Shown one piece after another: positions 51,246 through 61,882 of a stretch of DNA of 64,000 nucleotides. The notes beneath the pieces were generated by a model. The model was given only the letters and a program-made list of their open reading frames with translations, had not been told where the DNA came from and did no database searches. How positions within the stretch are numbered: the first letter of the stretch is position 1; each line of letters begins with the position of its first letter. The position numbers and the translations under genes are program-made. The stretch is from the NCBI RefSeq assembly GCF_030936135.1, contig NC_082605.1:18558261-18622260 (forward strand), given 5' to 3'. The stretch comes from Gavia stellata (taxonomy: Eukaryota; Chordata; Aves; Gaviiformes; Gaviidae).

Positions 51246-52886
51246 TCTGAGCGCTGGGGAGTGCTAATGAAGGTTTCCAGAGAGAGGAGTGGGTGATGGC
51301 ATATTACACTTGACAAAGACTTCAGACTAAGAGAAAGTGCTGATATCAATGCCTCTTAAAGAATATTTAAACCTGTTTGTATGGCAATTTATTTGCTTCA
51401 CCAAAAACCTTACAAAGGTAAGCTATTTCAAGAAAAGCTTGCACTCCAAAGTACCGGTTCAATGCAGTATCTGTATTAAAAAACATTCTCCATTTCGTTT
51501 CTGCATTTTGAACACTAATCCAGCCTGGCCTAAGTGTCCACACCAAAGGAAATGAACTGTATCAGGCAATGTCATTTGCTAAAAGGTAAGAGTGGAGGTA
51601 TTCTCCTTCCCTTCGTTTTATATTTCTAGGGACAATTTCAAGGCCGTGCCATTGCTCAATGGGGAAATTGGAAAACTGCAGAATCGATTTACAGACGTGA
51701 AGTTCTATTTTCTTTTACACCTCCTTCATCAGAGTCTCCATCATTCCTGTGTTGTGTAGCATTATTATCGACAGCAGCCTGGACACCACTGATAATTGCT
51801 AAACTAGGGAAAAGCTATGCCTTGCAAGTGAAAGCAAAACCACAGAACTAGCAGTCAGATGACACTGAGTGGTACTATGCTCGCCTTTAAATTCATATGC
51901 TTTAGAGCATTGGTAATGTACCCATGCTATGTTATTTCTGAGAGTTAAAGGGAAATGTATTTTAAAAATATTAGTTAAATTGGGTTTGTTTGCATTTTTT
52001 TCTTAACAAATCTTTCCAGCTAAAAGCTGCAAAGTTGTATTAGATCTGTTTTGATTAAAACCAGAAAAACAGAATGGATTACAGAGTGCTTCCATTATTT
52101 CTTGTCTTCTTTCATTAATTGCCTTTCACAAAGAAGAAAAAAACCCCTCTTCCACAGCGAACTTCTGATAATGACTCAGTTACCAAGAATGAAACCAGTG
52201 GCTAGTTGCTGCACAAAACTTGAAAAGCCGGTGACTATCAGCCACTTCATCTCCAGGCTGGAGAGAGAGATGTGCTTTGTGATATTAAAGGTCATTGGCA
52301 ACAAAACAGTTGCTTGTCTGCTGGAGTCATTCAGCTGCTCTCTGTATAGGATTGGTGTGGCTGATCTGGCTGGCCAGTGTGCTGGGGGGTACAAACACAG
52401 GGAAAAAAAAAAATACTCCCAGTGTGATGAGCTTTCAGACTAAGTAGCTGATTGTATGTTTTTTGTTAAAGGTCAATTCAGCTTCGCACAGCTCTGAGTC
52501 CTGCATCCAGGCGCTGCCCTGCCCCTGAGCATGTCCTTGCAGCATTAGGATAGCAGGATGCATTTTCTTTTCCCCTTTTCTGATTTTCCAGCAGTGGCCG
52601 TGGTGTCTGCTCTCCCTGGCCTGCTGGGCAGACAGCTTCTGGGTGACACCACTGACACCCTTCTGGAGTGTTTGCCCCAGGAGGTGCAGGTCAGTAAGGA
52701 CAGGAGAGAGGCAGTGCAAGGCCTGACGAAGCAGGAATTGAGGGGGATTTATTTATGCGGAGAGGCCATGTCTGCTGGGTGCTCCTGGAGAGGAAACCAC
52801 TCTGAGGCAAGGCGATGAAGGCCGCACACACGCCCCTGCCTGAGGGCCCCAAAATGGCCGATCCGCCCTCAGGCGCCCGCCTCGTC

Positions 52887-52899
52887 GTTGCTACGCGAC
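52887..52899 (+). promoter_or_regulatory. Imperfect X-box (RFX-type) GTTGCTACGCGAC
   Basis: Two half-sites in the RFX arrangement; the left half GTTGCT is good and the right half differs from GCAAC by one base. Located at the upstream edge of the promoter CpG island. Confidence 0.3.
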
Positions 52900-52934
52900 G
52901 GGCAGAGCCCGCCCCCCGCCGCCGCCTCCTGGAA

Positions 52935-52948
52935 ACTACAAGTACCAG
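52935..52948 (+). promoter_or_regulatory. ZNF143-like motif 1 (ACTACAAGTACCAG)
   Basis: Matches the ACTACAnnTCCCAG core of the ZNF143/THAP11 element with one change (A for the first C of CCC). First of three same-orientation copies upstream of the KBTBD8 start. Confidence 0.5.
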
Positions 52949-52966
52949 GCAGCCCGCCCCGGAGGA

Positions 52967-52980
52967 ACTACAACTCCCAG
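52967..52980 (+). promoter_or_regulatory. ZNF143-like motif 2 (ACTACAACTCCCAG)
   Basis: Perfect match to the ACTACAnnTCCCAG core and followed by CAAG, near the CATGC of the full element. Strongest of the three copies, 32 bp after the first. Confidence 0.7.
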
Positions 52981-53022
52981 CAAGCCCCGCGCGCCAGGGG
53001 CGGTGCGCCTCCAGGGGCCTGC

Positions 53023-53036
53023 ACTACATTTCCCGG
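53023..53036 (+). promoter_or_regulatory. ZNF143-like motif 3 (ACTACATTTCCCGG)
   Basis: Matches the core with G for A at the last-but-one base. Lies 56 bp after copy 2 and just upstream of the CCAAT box. TTTCCCGG also resembles an E2F-type site. Confidence 0.55.
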
Positions 53037-53055
53037 CAGGCGGCGGGGGCGACGG

Positions 53056-53060
53056 CCAAT
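53056..53060 (+). promoter_or_regulatory. CCAAT box
   Basis: GGCCAATCC, a good NF-Y core, about 155 bp upstream of the KBTBD8 ATG in the CpG island. Position relative to transcription start is not known. Confidence 0.45.
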
Positions 53061-53212
53061 CCGCACGTCCCAGGTTGGTCTGTGCGAGGAGCGGGGTTGG
53101 CTTCCGCGGGAGTAAGCGGGCCGCGGAGAGGAAGCGGCGCAGGGGAAGCAGCGCCGGTGACATTTCCTTTCGGGCCGCCCCCCTCTCCCGCTGCCGGAGC
53201 GGGGCCCCGAGA

Positions 53213-53228
53213 ATGGCAGCTTTAGGAG
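53213..53228 (+). CDS. KBTBD8: KBTBD8 coding exon 1 (16 coding nt, phase 1 end)
   Basis: ATG followed by four more codons (MAALG) and one base of a split codon. The donor reads GGAG|GTCGGT. The single base G joins AA from exon 2 to give Glu6, and the resulting N-terminus MAALGEPSKFS aligns without gaps to the human MAAS...LSKSS pattern as I recall it. A strong Kozak context (A at -3, G at +4) inside the CpG-rich promoter supports this start. The exon is far too short to be found by ORF length; I placed it by phase and N-terminal similarity. Confidence 0.88.
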
Positions 53229-56200
53229 GTCGGTGCGGCCGGGCCACTGGGGCGGTGGAACGGGCTGAAGGCGGGGAGCGGCCTATGGGGTGGGGCGCCG
53301 GGGAGAGGTCGCTGCTGAGGAGTGTTGAGGCCTATGTGCTGGCGGGTGTCTCTGTGGGGAGGGCACACAGAGGAGGGGTGCTGGGGCCTCCCTGCTGAGG
53401 GGTGTCCGTGCGGAGCACCATGTGGGGCGGCGTGCTTGGGGCCCCTGGGCTGAGGGGTAACTTTGAGGGGTGGGTGTGCCTTAGGAGGCCTGGTGGGGCA
53501 AGAGTGCTTGAATGAGGGGCCTGCAGTGTGGGGTGTCGCATCCGGATGGGGAAGGTGGTAGTGGAGGGGGGTGCCTGGGAGGTGTCTGTGGAGGATGGGG
53601 TCGGGGTATGGGGTAAGAGGACGCCTGAGTGAGGGCCTGTATACGGGGAGAGAGCAGTACCGTGTGAGGGAAGGTGTGCAGTGGTACTGTGCTTTGTTAG
53701 GGTAGGCAGTTTGTGGAAGGAGGGTTTCCTGTGAGGGCACCCTCGCACTGTGATCTGTGTGAGGGGAGCTGAGCCGAGAGGGAGGAGTGGGGTTGTCTGT
53801 GATGAAAGGCTTCTATGAAGGTGAGTATTTGAGGAGTGGAGACGGGAGAGGTGTCTAAGAAATTAATGTGGAGAGTATTTTGGGGTGAGGTCTGAAAGGA
53901 ACAGAGTTAAAATTTTGAGGTGCAAGTGAGAGGAATAAAGGAAGAGGAAAGAGATGCTTGGGGTGGGAGGGAGAAAATGAAGGTGATGAGTGTGAGTGGG
54001 AAGGTTTTATGGGGTGAAAACTGTAATGTGGATAGTGTCAAGGATTAAATAGAAAAACTGGAGTACGGGAATGAGTATCTCTTCCTGGCTGAGTCTACCA
54101 GCGCTGGAAGCTGCCTTGATTGCATGTGCTCATTGCCCAAGTGACTGGCAGAGTCAGAGAAGAACTATTTTGCATCTTCTTGACTGTTAGAAAGTAAATT
54201 AAACTCTTCTGTAACTGTAGGTACATCAAAGTTTTCTTGTACATCAAAGCTTTGCTAGGTGGGAAGCCTTGGAACTGATCTAGCAAAGTATTGTTTACTT
54301 GAATTTGCTCACTAGTGATTACCATTGTTTCTGAACAAGTACAAGAACAAATTCTCCCCTTTGCTAATGATTGGTTAGTTTTGAATGTTGGAGCTCAGTT
54401 ACTGTGATAAAGTAAACTCTCTTGCTGTAGATCTTACCTTCAAGTATTTACTATTGTATTTGGGGAAAAAACAAGTGTTTTGAAGACTTTTCCTAGCGGT
54501 ACTTTGAAGAGACACTGACAGTATTTGGCCCAAGCCTGCCATGGGAAATGCATGCCTAACAGCAGATCCCTACTGATTTAATTGTGACTGTGCTCAAAGC
54601 TGTGTCTGAATTTTGAGTAAGAGAGATTGTAACTGCTGTATATCGTCATGAGTTAGAATTTAAATTTCCTATTCATCATTGACATTGTTGTTTGCTATCC
54701 TCTTTGCCCCTTTGTGTTGCTCAAAATTTGTTGGAAGCATTCTCTGTTGCAGTCAGCAGCTTTACCTGATTTGCAGCTCTTACCACCTAATGTTTTTCTT
54801 TTGAGCTCTCCTTTGTTGTTGTTGCATAAAAAATTTTGTTGCTATTACGAAACAGATTTTTGTGCTTGAGACATTGCTCAATTTTCACTTTGGGATTTAC
54901 TTCATTAGGCATATCACATTTTACTTAGAAGCATATGCTTCACTTCATATGTTTTCACAATGATATGCAAACTCTTTCATACCTGAGTAATTTTAAATGG
55001 TAATTGTATTTTATTTGTAAAGAAAAACATATAACTGTATATACAAATTTATGTGAATTTAGGTTTGTTGCCCAACATACTTACTGTAGGGCTGTTTCTT
55101 CATGAGTCTACGCTATTAACAATCACTTGTGTAAGTTAGTAGCCAGTTCCTGTTTCAGTGTAAAGTTAAATATGTACATATAGACTTGCGTAATGGTGGT
55201 TTAGGTTGAGGGCTTGTTTTATTCTTCTGCATTCTTTGATTTTCCCATTTAATAGGTCAATAAGCATTGTGATTCTTTACTTAATTTCTGCCCCCCAAGT
55301 GATATAAAATAAATATGAACTATATATGATATATATATGATTTTTTCTCCTAATATTAATGGATATAATTTTATAGGTTAAGCTACACATACATTTGAAA
55401 AAGGGAAAAAAATGGAGATCTCTTTATACCTTTACTCACTCTTGAAAATTTTAGACTTGCTGTTGATGGATGGTGACAGTGAGGAAGTACGGAATATTAA
55501 TTTGTGCTAATTATTGTTTGTGCATGGGGTTTTTTTTGGTGTGTGGGTGTTTTTTGAGGGTAGTTTGTTTTTTGTTAAACAGTTTCAATTTTGCTTTGTA
55601 GAACCAAGTAAGTTTTCACAAACAGTGAACGGAATTCCTTCTTCAAACACAGTCAGCAGTGGAATGGACCCCTTCCATGCTTGTAGTATTCTTCAACAGC
55701 TTAAAACCATGTATGATGAAGGACAACTGACAGATATCGTAGTGGAAGTGGATCATGGGAAAACATTCTCCTGTCATAGGAATGTTCTTGCTGCAATCAG
55801 TCCTTATTTCAGGTACAATAGTCCATTGTTCTAGTGGTGATCAAAAGCAGAATTATAACTTATTTTCATTAAATGAAAATTAGAAAAAAAAAAATCACAC
55901 CTATACTAATATTCCATGGAACTATCAATATAGTGCATCTAGTAAGTAAAGATTATTGTTCTCTTAACATCAGTGCTTTATTAGTGTCTGTTTATCACAG
56001 GAGAGTTTCATTGGAGAAAATGTCACATGATTTAAAAAACAAACAAAAATGCCTCCAGTATTGTGGCTATCTTGGATACAGTAACAGCACAGTTAAACTA
56101 CTTGTTTCCTTTTGAAGTTATATATTCTAGCATGCTAGAATATGTATATGAAAGGACATGTTGAAAGTTGAGTGCAAAGACTTGGATATGTCAAGAGCTT

Positions 56201-59200
56201 TGCTTGTATACTAGGTGAATTTTAATATGGGGTTAGTGAGATAATTAAGCAAGAAATTCCAGCTTGACGCTTTTGTTTCAGTAAGTCTAGAACTAATCTT
56301 AACTTTAGGTACCAAAACAGGACAGTGTAACATCAGTGATAACTGTACTTGTGCTGATATAAGGGCAAACACATTGAGATTAGCTGTACAATATAATTTC
56401 ATTTGTTATACCTGTAGTTAGAAAGTAATTGCAAATAAACTGCTAAATATTTTTCTTTTGTAGATCTATGTTCACTAGCGGCCTTACAGAGAGTACCCAG
56501 AAAGAAGTTCGTATAGTTGGTGTTGAAGCAGAGTCAATGCATTTAGTATTGAACTATGCATATACCTCCAGAGTAATGCTGACAGAGGCCAACGTTCAAG
56601 CTTTGTTCACTGCAGCTAGTATCTTCCAGATCCCTTCCATACAAGACCAGTGTGCTAAATATATGATTAGTCATTTGGACCCACAGAACTCCATCGGGGT
56701 GTTTATCTTTGCTGATCACTATGGTCATCAGGAGCTCAAAGACAGATCACAGGACTACATTCGTAAAAAGTTTCTGAGTGTCACCAAAGAGCAAGAATTT
56801 CTTCAGTTGAGAAAAGACCAACTGATAAGTATACTCGACAGTGATGATTTAAATGTAGACAAAGAAGAACATGTTTATGACAGCATTATAAGGTGGTTTG
56901 AGCATGAACAAAATAAGAGAGAAGTGCACCTTCCAGAAATATTTGCCAAATGCATCCGTATGCCTCTGTTGGAAGAGACATTTTTAGAGAAAATCCCTCC
57001 CATGTTTGCACAGGCTATGGCCAAAAGCTGTGTACAAAAGGGACAACATAGTGCCAATGGCTATACACAACGGCTTGGAATGACCGCTTCTGAAATGATC
57101 ATATGCTTTGATGCTGCCCACAAACACTCAGGAAAGAAGCAAACAGTGCCTTGTTTAGATTCGGTCACAGGGAGAGTGTTTAAACTATGCAAGCCACCAA
57201 ATGACTTGAGAGAGGTTGGAATTCTTGTATCTCCTGATAATGATATTTATATTGCGGGTGGTTACAGACCAAGCAGCAGCGAGGTCTCCATTGACCACAG
57301 AGCAGAGAGTGATTTTTGGATGTATGATCACTCTGGCAATAGGTGGATTCCGAAAGCTCCTTTGTTGCGAGCCAGAATAGGCTGCAAATTGGTTCATTGC
57401 TGTGGTAAACTGTATGCAATAGGTGGTCGCGTTTATGAAGGAGATGGGAGAAACTCACTCAAGTCTGTGGAGTGTTATGACAGCCGAGAGAACTGTTGGA
57501 CGGCTGTCTGTCCAATGCCGGTAGCAATGGAGTTTCATAGTGCTGTGGAATATAAGGATAACATCTATGTTTTACAGGGTAAGGTGGTTTGACTGACTAT
57601 ATGGTGTTTTATTGGAAGTGGGGGTTGTTCAATCCAACTGTCTGCACTTGCTTAAGCACCTTAGAAAACTCAAGTTTTCTGGACGTTTAAAGAGTGCCCT
57701 GGGACAATGGGGTGGGAGGAAAGCTAGGGAGGGCAGTGGGCAAGGAAGTGTGAGGTTGCTGCTTGAGTTCTTGTGCCCTGGGAATGTGTCACTAAGGTGT
57801 AGATTGAGTTATTGCACAAATGGCAGTTTTGGTGGTGTTCTAAGTCAGCAGTATAGTACTACATTTTACTCTGAAAATTGTTAATTAAATCTTCTTTATC
57901 TGGGTGAAATGCAGTAATGTCGAAGAAAAGATATTGTCCTATGAAAAAGCACTTTGAATTTTATTTAGCTAAACCTGTGAAAATTCCTGATGTCTGTATT
58001 CCTGGTGACTTGTAAAAGTCAATTAACCACTGTAGGCCTTTGTTTCCTGCCTACCCTGCTTTTTGAGGTCATCCTGGTAACTACGAGAGATGATTTACAT
58101 CTTTCTAGTTAGCTCTGTTTCTTTGGTCAGTAATTATAGTACTGCCTTTACATCGTTTTTCCAGTAAATGATCAGACTTATTGGTGTATTAGATATTGAT
58201 TCTTAAATGAATAAAAAGGATCATTATGGGAACGGATCAAACAATTTATTCTTCTCTTTATTTTATTTATGGAGATCTTACATAAAATATGTATTTGTAT
58301 GTATGCATGAGCCATATAGCAGTCTACACTTAAAAGTGCTGAGACTGATCTATGAGGCTGTAGTTAAGATTCCCAAGAAGTGGAAAGAAAGGAGGAGGGG
58401 GTGTCTTGGTTATGTTTTGCTAAGGGCCACCTCTGTAAATGCCTGCAGAAGTTGGGGTCTTAGATCCATATCAGCTCCTTCTTTAGGTCGCTCTCCACAC
58501 AAAGCTGGACCACAGGAAAGAAACAGGATAGAGAATACTGTAAGGTCATTGTTATTTACTGGAAGAAGTCAACCCGATTCCTTGACTTTGCATTCTTGCC
58601 ACTTGGTAAGGTTGGTGGACTTCCACATGATTTGTAGAGAGTTTTCTTCTTTTGTTGTTCCTGTATCAGGTTTGATTCTTGTTGGTTGTGGCTTAAAATA
58701 ATTCTGTTACACTAGCAAGTTCTCACAATCTGTCTCTTCTATTGGGTCAGACATCTGCTTTAGATGGTTAAACAGGAATGCTGAAGAATATTTAACTTGG
58801 TAGAGTATTTGTTCATCCTTTTTAAATGTTTCTTGGAACTGCTAAAAAGTGGATGTTGTTATACCCCATAGAATAAGAGTTAATCTTGTTTACAAATTTT
58901 AGCTGCACTAATTCTGTGCTTCAGTGGTTTAAACGACAACTCAATGCTCGCATAAATAAGCAAGCTACTTCACTGTGCTAACCAGCAAATTATAAAGATT
59001 CATGTTATGGGCAATAGGCAACTTTTCTATTTGAGTGTGGCAGATAAAACCTCAATTGAGTTGCGCTGAAGTAGTACAAAAAAGTTAACTTCCAATGATT
59101 TTTCTAGAGAAAGCTCGTAAGTTTTTAAGTAGCGAATAAGGATTGATGAGCGTGTTAAAATGCCAATGGAACGCAAGCGTCAGTCGTAGGAGATTACACC

Positions 59201-60588
59201 GTGGAACAAAAATGAATAATCAAAAAATGTATTATCTGTAAGACTTAATCTCTTAAGCTATGTTCCACTCATTTTACTGTATTATTTCTGTATTCTTTGT
59301 TATACTTGAGGTGCTTGGTTACACAGCAGCTTGGTTAAAGTTTTTAAAATAGCCATGTGAAATTATATATGATTTGGATTATGCTAATATTTGGCCAATG
59401 TTAGGCTTTTCTTCCCCCAGGCTTTACAAAAGGCAAGCGGTCTTTATCCATGTTCTTTTCATCAAGTTTGCAGAGCATGAGCTTTCAGTCGTCTGAACTT
59501 CCATTACCTACAGTCTGTAGATGCTACTCTGTGCAGTCAACAGAAGAGGGGTTTTATAATCTAATCGCAAAACTAACGATGAATCAGTAGCTTCATCCAA
59601 GTACTCACCTGGCATCCTCTTAAACAAATCAACCTAAATGTGTAGCCCAGTCACCTGATATAAGTAACTTCAAAATCTGTGTGTAGTACAAGACACAATT
59701 ACTTGCTCAGATTTAACAACTTTCAAGCACTGAATTCTGAGACTCCACAGTCTGTAGATGATACGTTGTGAAGATGTTAAAGAATGAAACAAATACTTCA
59801 GACACTTCAAGACTGGAATCTTGAAAGGTTTTGTCCTAAATTAAGTGTTGTTCAGAAGTAGTAAAGGATAGCTAGGAAATATGTAAAACATTATATTTCT
59901 GATATCTTCAAATTCCCTCTTCCTCAGCTGGAATAGAAACTCAAAGTAGTTTTTACTCAGCTGATAATATTTTTGTAATGCACTTGGAAGAAAGCAGGTG
60001 ATGGTTATTGGATTGAGGCTTATAAAAATTGGTAGACCATTTCTTCTGAAAGCTTAGTAGCTGCAGAATTGCTGTTCTAGAAATGAAGCATAAGTTATGT
60101 TTTATTTTTCCTCTCTCTTTTCAGGGGAATTTTTTCTCTGCTATGATCCTCAGAAGGATTACTGGGGATTTTTGACCCCAATGACTGTGCCTAGAATCCA
60201 AGGCTTGGCAACTGTATACAATGACTCCATCTACTACATAGCTGGAACCTGTGGAAACCATCAACGTATGTTTACCGTAGAGGCCTATGACATTGAACAA
60301 AATAAGTGGACTCGAAAAAAAGACTTCCCATGTGATCAGTCCATTAATCCATATATAAAACTCGTACTCCTCAAAAATAAACTCCATCTGTTTGTCAGAG
60401 CTACTCAAGTCACTGTTGAAGAACATGTTTTCAGAACCAGCAGGAAGAATTCACTCTACCAGTATGATGAGGTTGCTGACCAATGGCAAAAAGTATATGA
60501 GACTCCAGATAGGCTCTGGGATTTAGGCCGGCATTTTGAATGTGTTGTTGCTAAACTGTATCCGCAGTGTCTTCAGAAAGTTATTTAA
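53213..60588 (+). CDS. KBTBD8: KBTBD8, Kelch repeat and BTB domain-containing protein 8 (4 coding exons, 601 aa)
   Basis: Substrate adaptor of CUL3-RING ubiquitin ligases; in vertebrates it is known to act with CUL3 on TCOF1 and NOLC1 during neural-crest specification. Seen here: join of 53213-53228, 55602-55812, 56464-57578 and 60125-60588 gives 1806 nt, that is 601 codons plus TAA, with no frameshift or internal stop. Residues ~39-150 form the BTB domain (LTDIVVEV, HRNVLAAISPYF, then the MFTSGL segment), ~155-265 the BACK region, and ~285-600 the Kelch propeller with blade signatures IYIAGG at 337-342, LYAIGG at 392-397 and YYIAG at 484-488. I recognise the sequence as KBTBD8, not a paralogue, from near-identity across the whole protein, and the length equals the human protein as I recall it. 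The start ATG has A at -3 and G at +4. All introns are GT/AG with matching phases. Identity is near certain; only the UTR limits are uncertain. Confidence 0.97.
53229..54010 (+). other. G-skewed first-intron segment (R-loop/G-quadruplex-prone)
   Basis: The + strand is strongly enriched in G over C for about 0.8 kb directly downstream of the CpG promoter, with many GGGG runs such as those near 53286-53304 and 53557-53620. The segment is built of degenerate GCTGAGGGGTGT-like units (for example at about 53391 and 53447). Positive G skew after a CpG promoter is the known signature of co-transcriptional R-loops. Confidence 0.6.
55321..55338. repeat. TA-rich low-complexity tract in KBTBD8 intron 1
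   Basis: TATATATGATATATATAT, two TA runs with one G. Confidence 0.75.
55602..55812 (+). CDS. KBTBD8: KBTBD8 coding exon 2 (N-terminal tail and start of BTB)
   Basis: The acceptor is TTTGCTTTGTAG|AA and the donor is TTTCAG|GTACAA. The exon encodes residues 6-76: a polar tail rich in Ser, Thr and Asn, then the BTB start, including MDPFHACSIL, LTDIVVEV and HRNVLAAISPYF. It ends after two bases of the Arg76 codon, completed by the first base of exon 3. Reading through the donor meets a stop at once, in agreement with splicing. Confidence 0.96.
55813..56463 (+). other. KBTBD8: KBTBD8 intron 2
   Basis: 651-nt AT-rich intron with GTACAA donor and TTTTGTAG acceptor. It interrupts the BTB domain at Arg76. 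Nothing else recognisable in it. Confidence 0.95.
56464..57578 (+). CDS. KBTBD8: KBTBD8 coding exon 3 (rest of BTB, BACK, first Kelch blades)
   Basis: The acceptor is TTTTGTAG|A, completing Arg76, and the donor is TTACAGG|GTAAGG, splitting Gly448. This is the largest exon (1115 nt, residues 76-448). It carries the BTB remainder (MFTSGL, then LVLNYAYTS and ALFTAASIFQIP), the BACK region with HVYDSIIRWFEHE, and Kelch blades with IYIAGG, the paired Tyr/Trp pattern (FWMYD...NRW) and LYAIGG. Reading beyond the donor gives only KVV and a stop at 57590-57592. Confidence 0.98.
57579..60124 (+). other. KBTBD8: KBTBD8 intron 3
   Basis: 2546-nt intron with GTAAGG donor and polypyrimidine TTTTCAG acceptor. 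It holds a short imperfect direct duplication of about 40 bp around 59497-59530 and 59732-59770 sharing ACAGTCTGTAGATG. The 164-codon frame at 58207-58701 has no recognised similarity and I take it as chance. Confidence 0.95.
60125..60588 (+). CDS. KBTBD8: KBTBD8 coding exon 4 (last Kelch blades and C-terminus)
   Basis: The acceptor is a pyrimidine-rich TCTCTCTTTTCAG|GG. GG completes Gly448, giving GEFFLCYDPQKDYW. The exon encodes residues 448-601 with a Kelch blade containing SIYYIAG and VEAYDIEQNKW, and the conserved end CLQKVI followed by TAA. A Kelch propeller needs these last blades to close, so the exon is essential to the fold. Confidence 0.97.
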
Positions 60589-61882
60589 TTTTTTTTTTTC
60601 AGTAACAGGCCTTAGTGATTTCAGTGGTAATCTGATGCTAGAGAAAACATGTCTTAAAAGAAAACAAAGAAATTCTGTCAGTATTTATTGTAAGCTGAAA
60701 CAGACAGTTTTTTGTGTATGGGGATGGGTGCTCTTTAAAGGTTGCAGTCTCGGGAGGGAATTACTCGTTCAGTTTCATATTTACTGATATTTTCCTGGGA
60801 AATGAGAAGGAGGTTACAAAGTGCAATTATCAGCATTTTTTTTCTGGTAAACACTTAATCATGTCATACTAGAGGGGTGTTTTTGTGGTAAGAGCAAATT
60901 AAGTGGAAGAGCCAGGATAACTATGCACTACAGTGAAAGAAAATCTAGCATTAATAGCTAAGGATGTCCAAGATGTTTTGAAGTGACTTTTCTTTTTTTT
61001 CTCTTTTTTTAAATACGGGTAAAATTTGAGGCAATATCACTAAGGTTTTTTTTAATTTTAGATTGAAAGTACATAGAGGAATGGTAGATCTTGATTCATA
61101 ATGATCTTTTTTTTTGTATTGTTTTTGAAGTCTGCTGAGAAGTTTGTGATGTTGTTTGTGCACTACAATTTGGGAGAAAAAATCAAGTCAGAATTGGAAC
61201 ATGGAGTACCTTTGCCCCAGACGGAGGCCTGTTCAGATTACTGTACCACTTCTTGTCTGTGGATTTTTGGTAAAATTGAGCTTAATGATAGGGGGGGGAA
61301 ATCCCAACACCTATTTTCTGCCACATAGATGTAGTGCTGTAAAAACATTTTTTTGACACTGCTCAAAACCTTTTTTTCATCCCATAAAGGGCTTTAACCC
61401 AAAAGTTGATGGTGCTAGTACGTTTTTAATACTTGTTTGTGTGAAATGGGCTAGCCTTATGCTACTGTTTAAGACAGCCTGTTATTTTTCATGGAGTGTG
61501 TGTCTGTCTTCAGGCCCTGTCCTGTCATCATATTGTCTTTTTTAACATAACATTTTTACTGCAGTGGTATTCTTGCACAGAATGGTGACAGGATATGGCC
61601 TTAATAATATCGATTATATTTTCTTTTTCTTTTTGTGTGGAGTGTTGATTCTGTCTCCACTAAAGTACAGTGCTATGTGCAGAGTTGGCATGTGCTCCAG
61701 TAATTTGGAAAAGTGTGGCTTAACTTTACAAGTTTTTCTTTTCTCCCCACAATCAAGCCCTCAAATACCTTCTATTTCATTCTGATCTATAATGTGAAAA
61801 TTTGCACTACTGAGCTGTCTTCATTATCCGGTGTATTAAAGCAAAATTGACAATAAGTGTCCATGGCTTAAATAATCTTAGA

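Larger units (their letters stand above)
39001..52819. other. Intergenic, AT-rich upstream flank of KBTBD8, no gene recognised
   Basis: Contains a nested short repeat at 39022-39077, MIR-like remnants at 39165-39240, 50840-50960 and 51098-51245, and two 18-bp A-runs. Reading frames are short and AT-biased. No exon of a neighbouring gene was recognised on either strand up to the KBTBD8 CpG island. Confidence 0.7.
52820..53320 (+). promoter_or_regulatory. CpG-island promoter of KBTBD8
   Basis: Dense CpG and high GC begin sharply near 52820 after ordinary intergenic sequence and continue across exon 1. No TATA box is visible close to the ATG. A CCAAT box lies at 53056-53060 and three ACTACA-type motifs lie upstream. 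Transcription probably starts at dispersed sites in about 53060-53200, which is inference from motif placement. Confidence 0.85.
53229..55601 (+). other. KBTBD8: KBTBD8 intron 1
   Basis: 2373-nt intron between the 16-nt coding part of exon 1 and exon 2. The first ~0.8 kb is unusually G-rich on the + strand with many GGGG runs, then composition changes to AT-rich ordinary intron. A short TA-rich tract lies at 55321-55338. I see no other gene in it; the long antisense frames at 53222-53748 are readings of the C-rich complement. Confidence 0.88.

Noticed and set aside
53003..53212. In-frame open extension of 70 codons upstream of the KBTBD8 ATG
   Set aside because: The frame opens at a GTG, not an ATG, and lies within the CpG promoter where the motif layout suggests transcription starts later. 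The downstream ATG has a strong context and fits the human N-terminus.
53222..53748. Overlapping antisense frames of 138 and 172 codons, Pro/His/Thr-rich
   Set aside because: They are translations of the complement of the G-skewed repeat-like intron, with low-complexity composition and no domain.
58207..58701. 164-codon frame within KBTBD8 intron 3
   Set aside because: No similarity to Kelch or other domains, no splice junctions of fitting phase, AT-rich intron texture.
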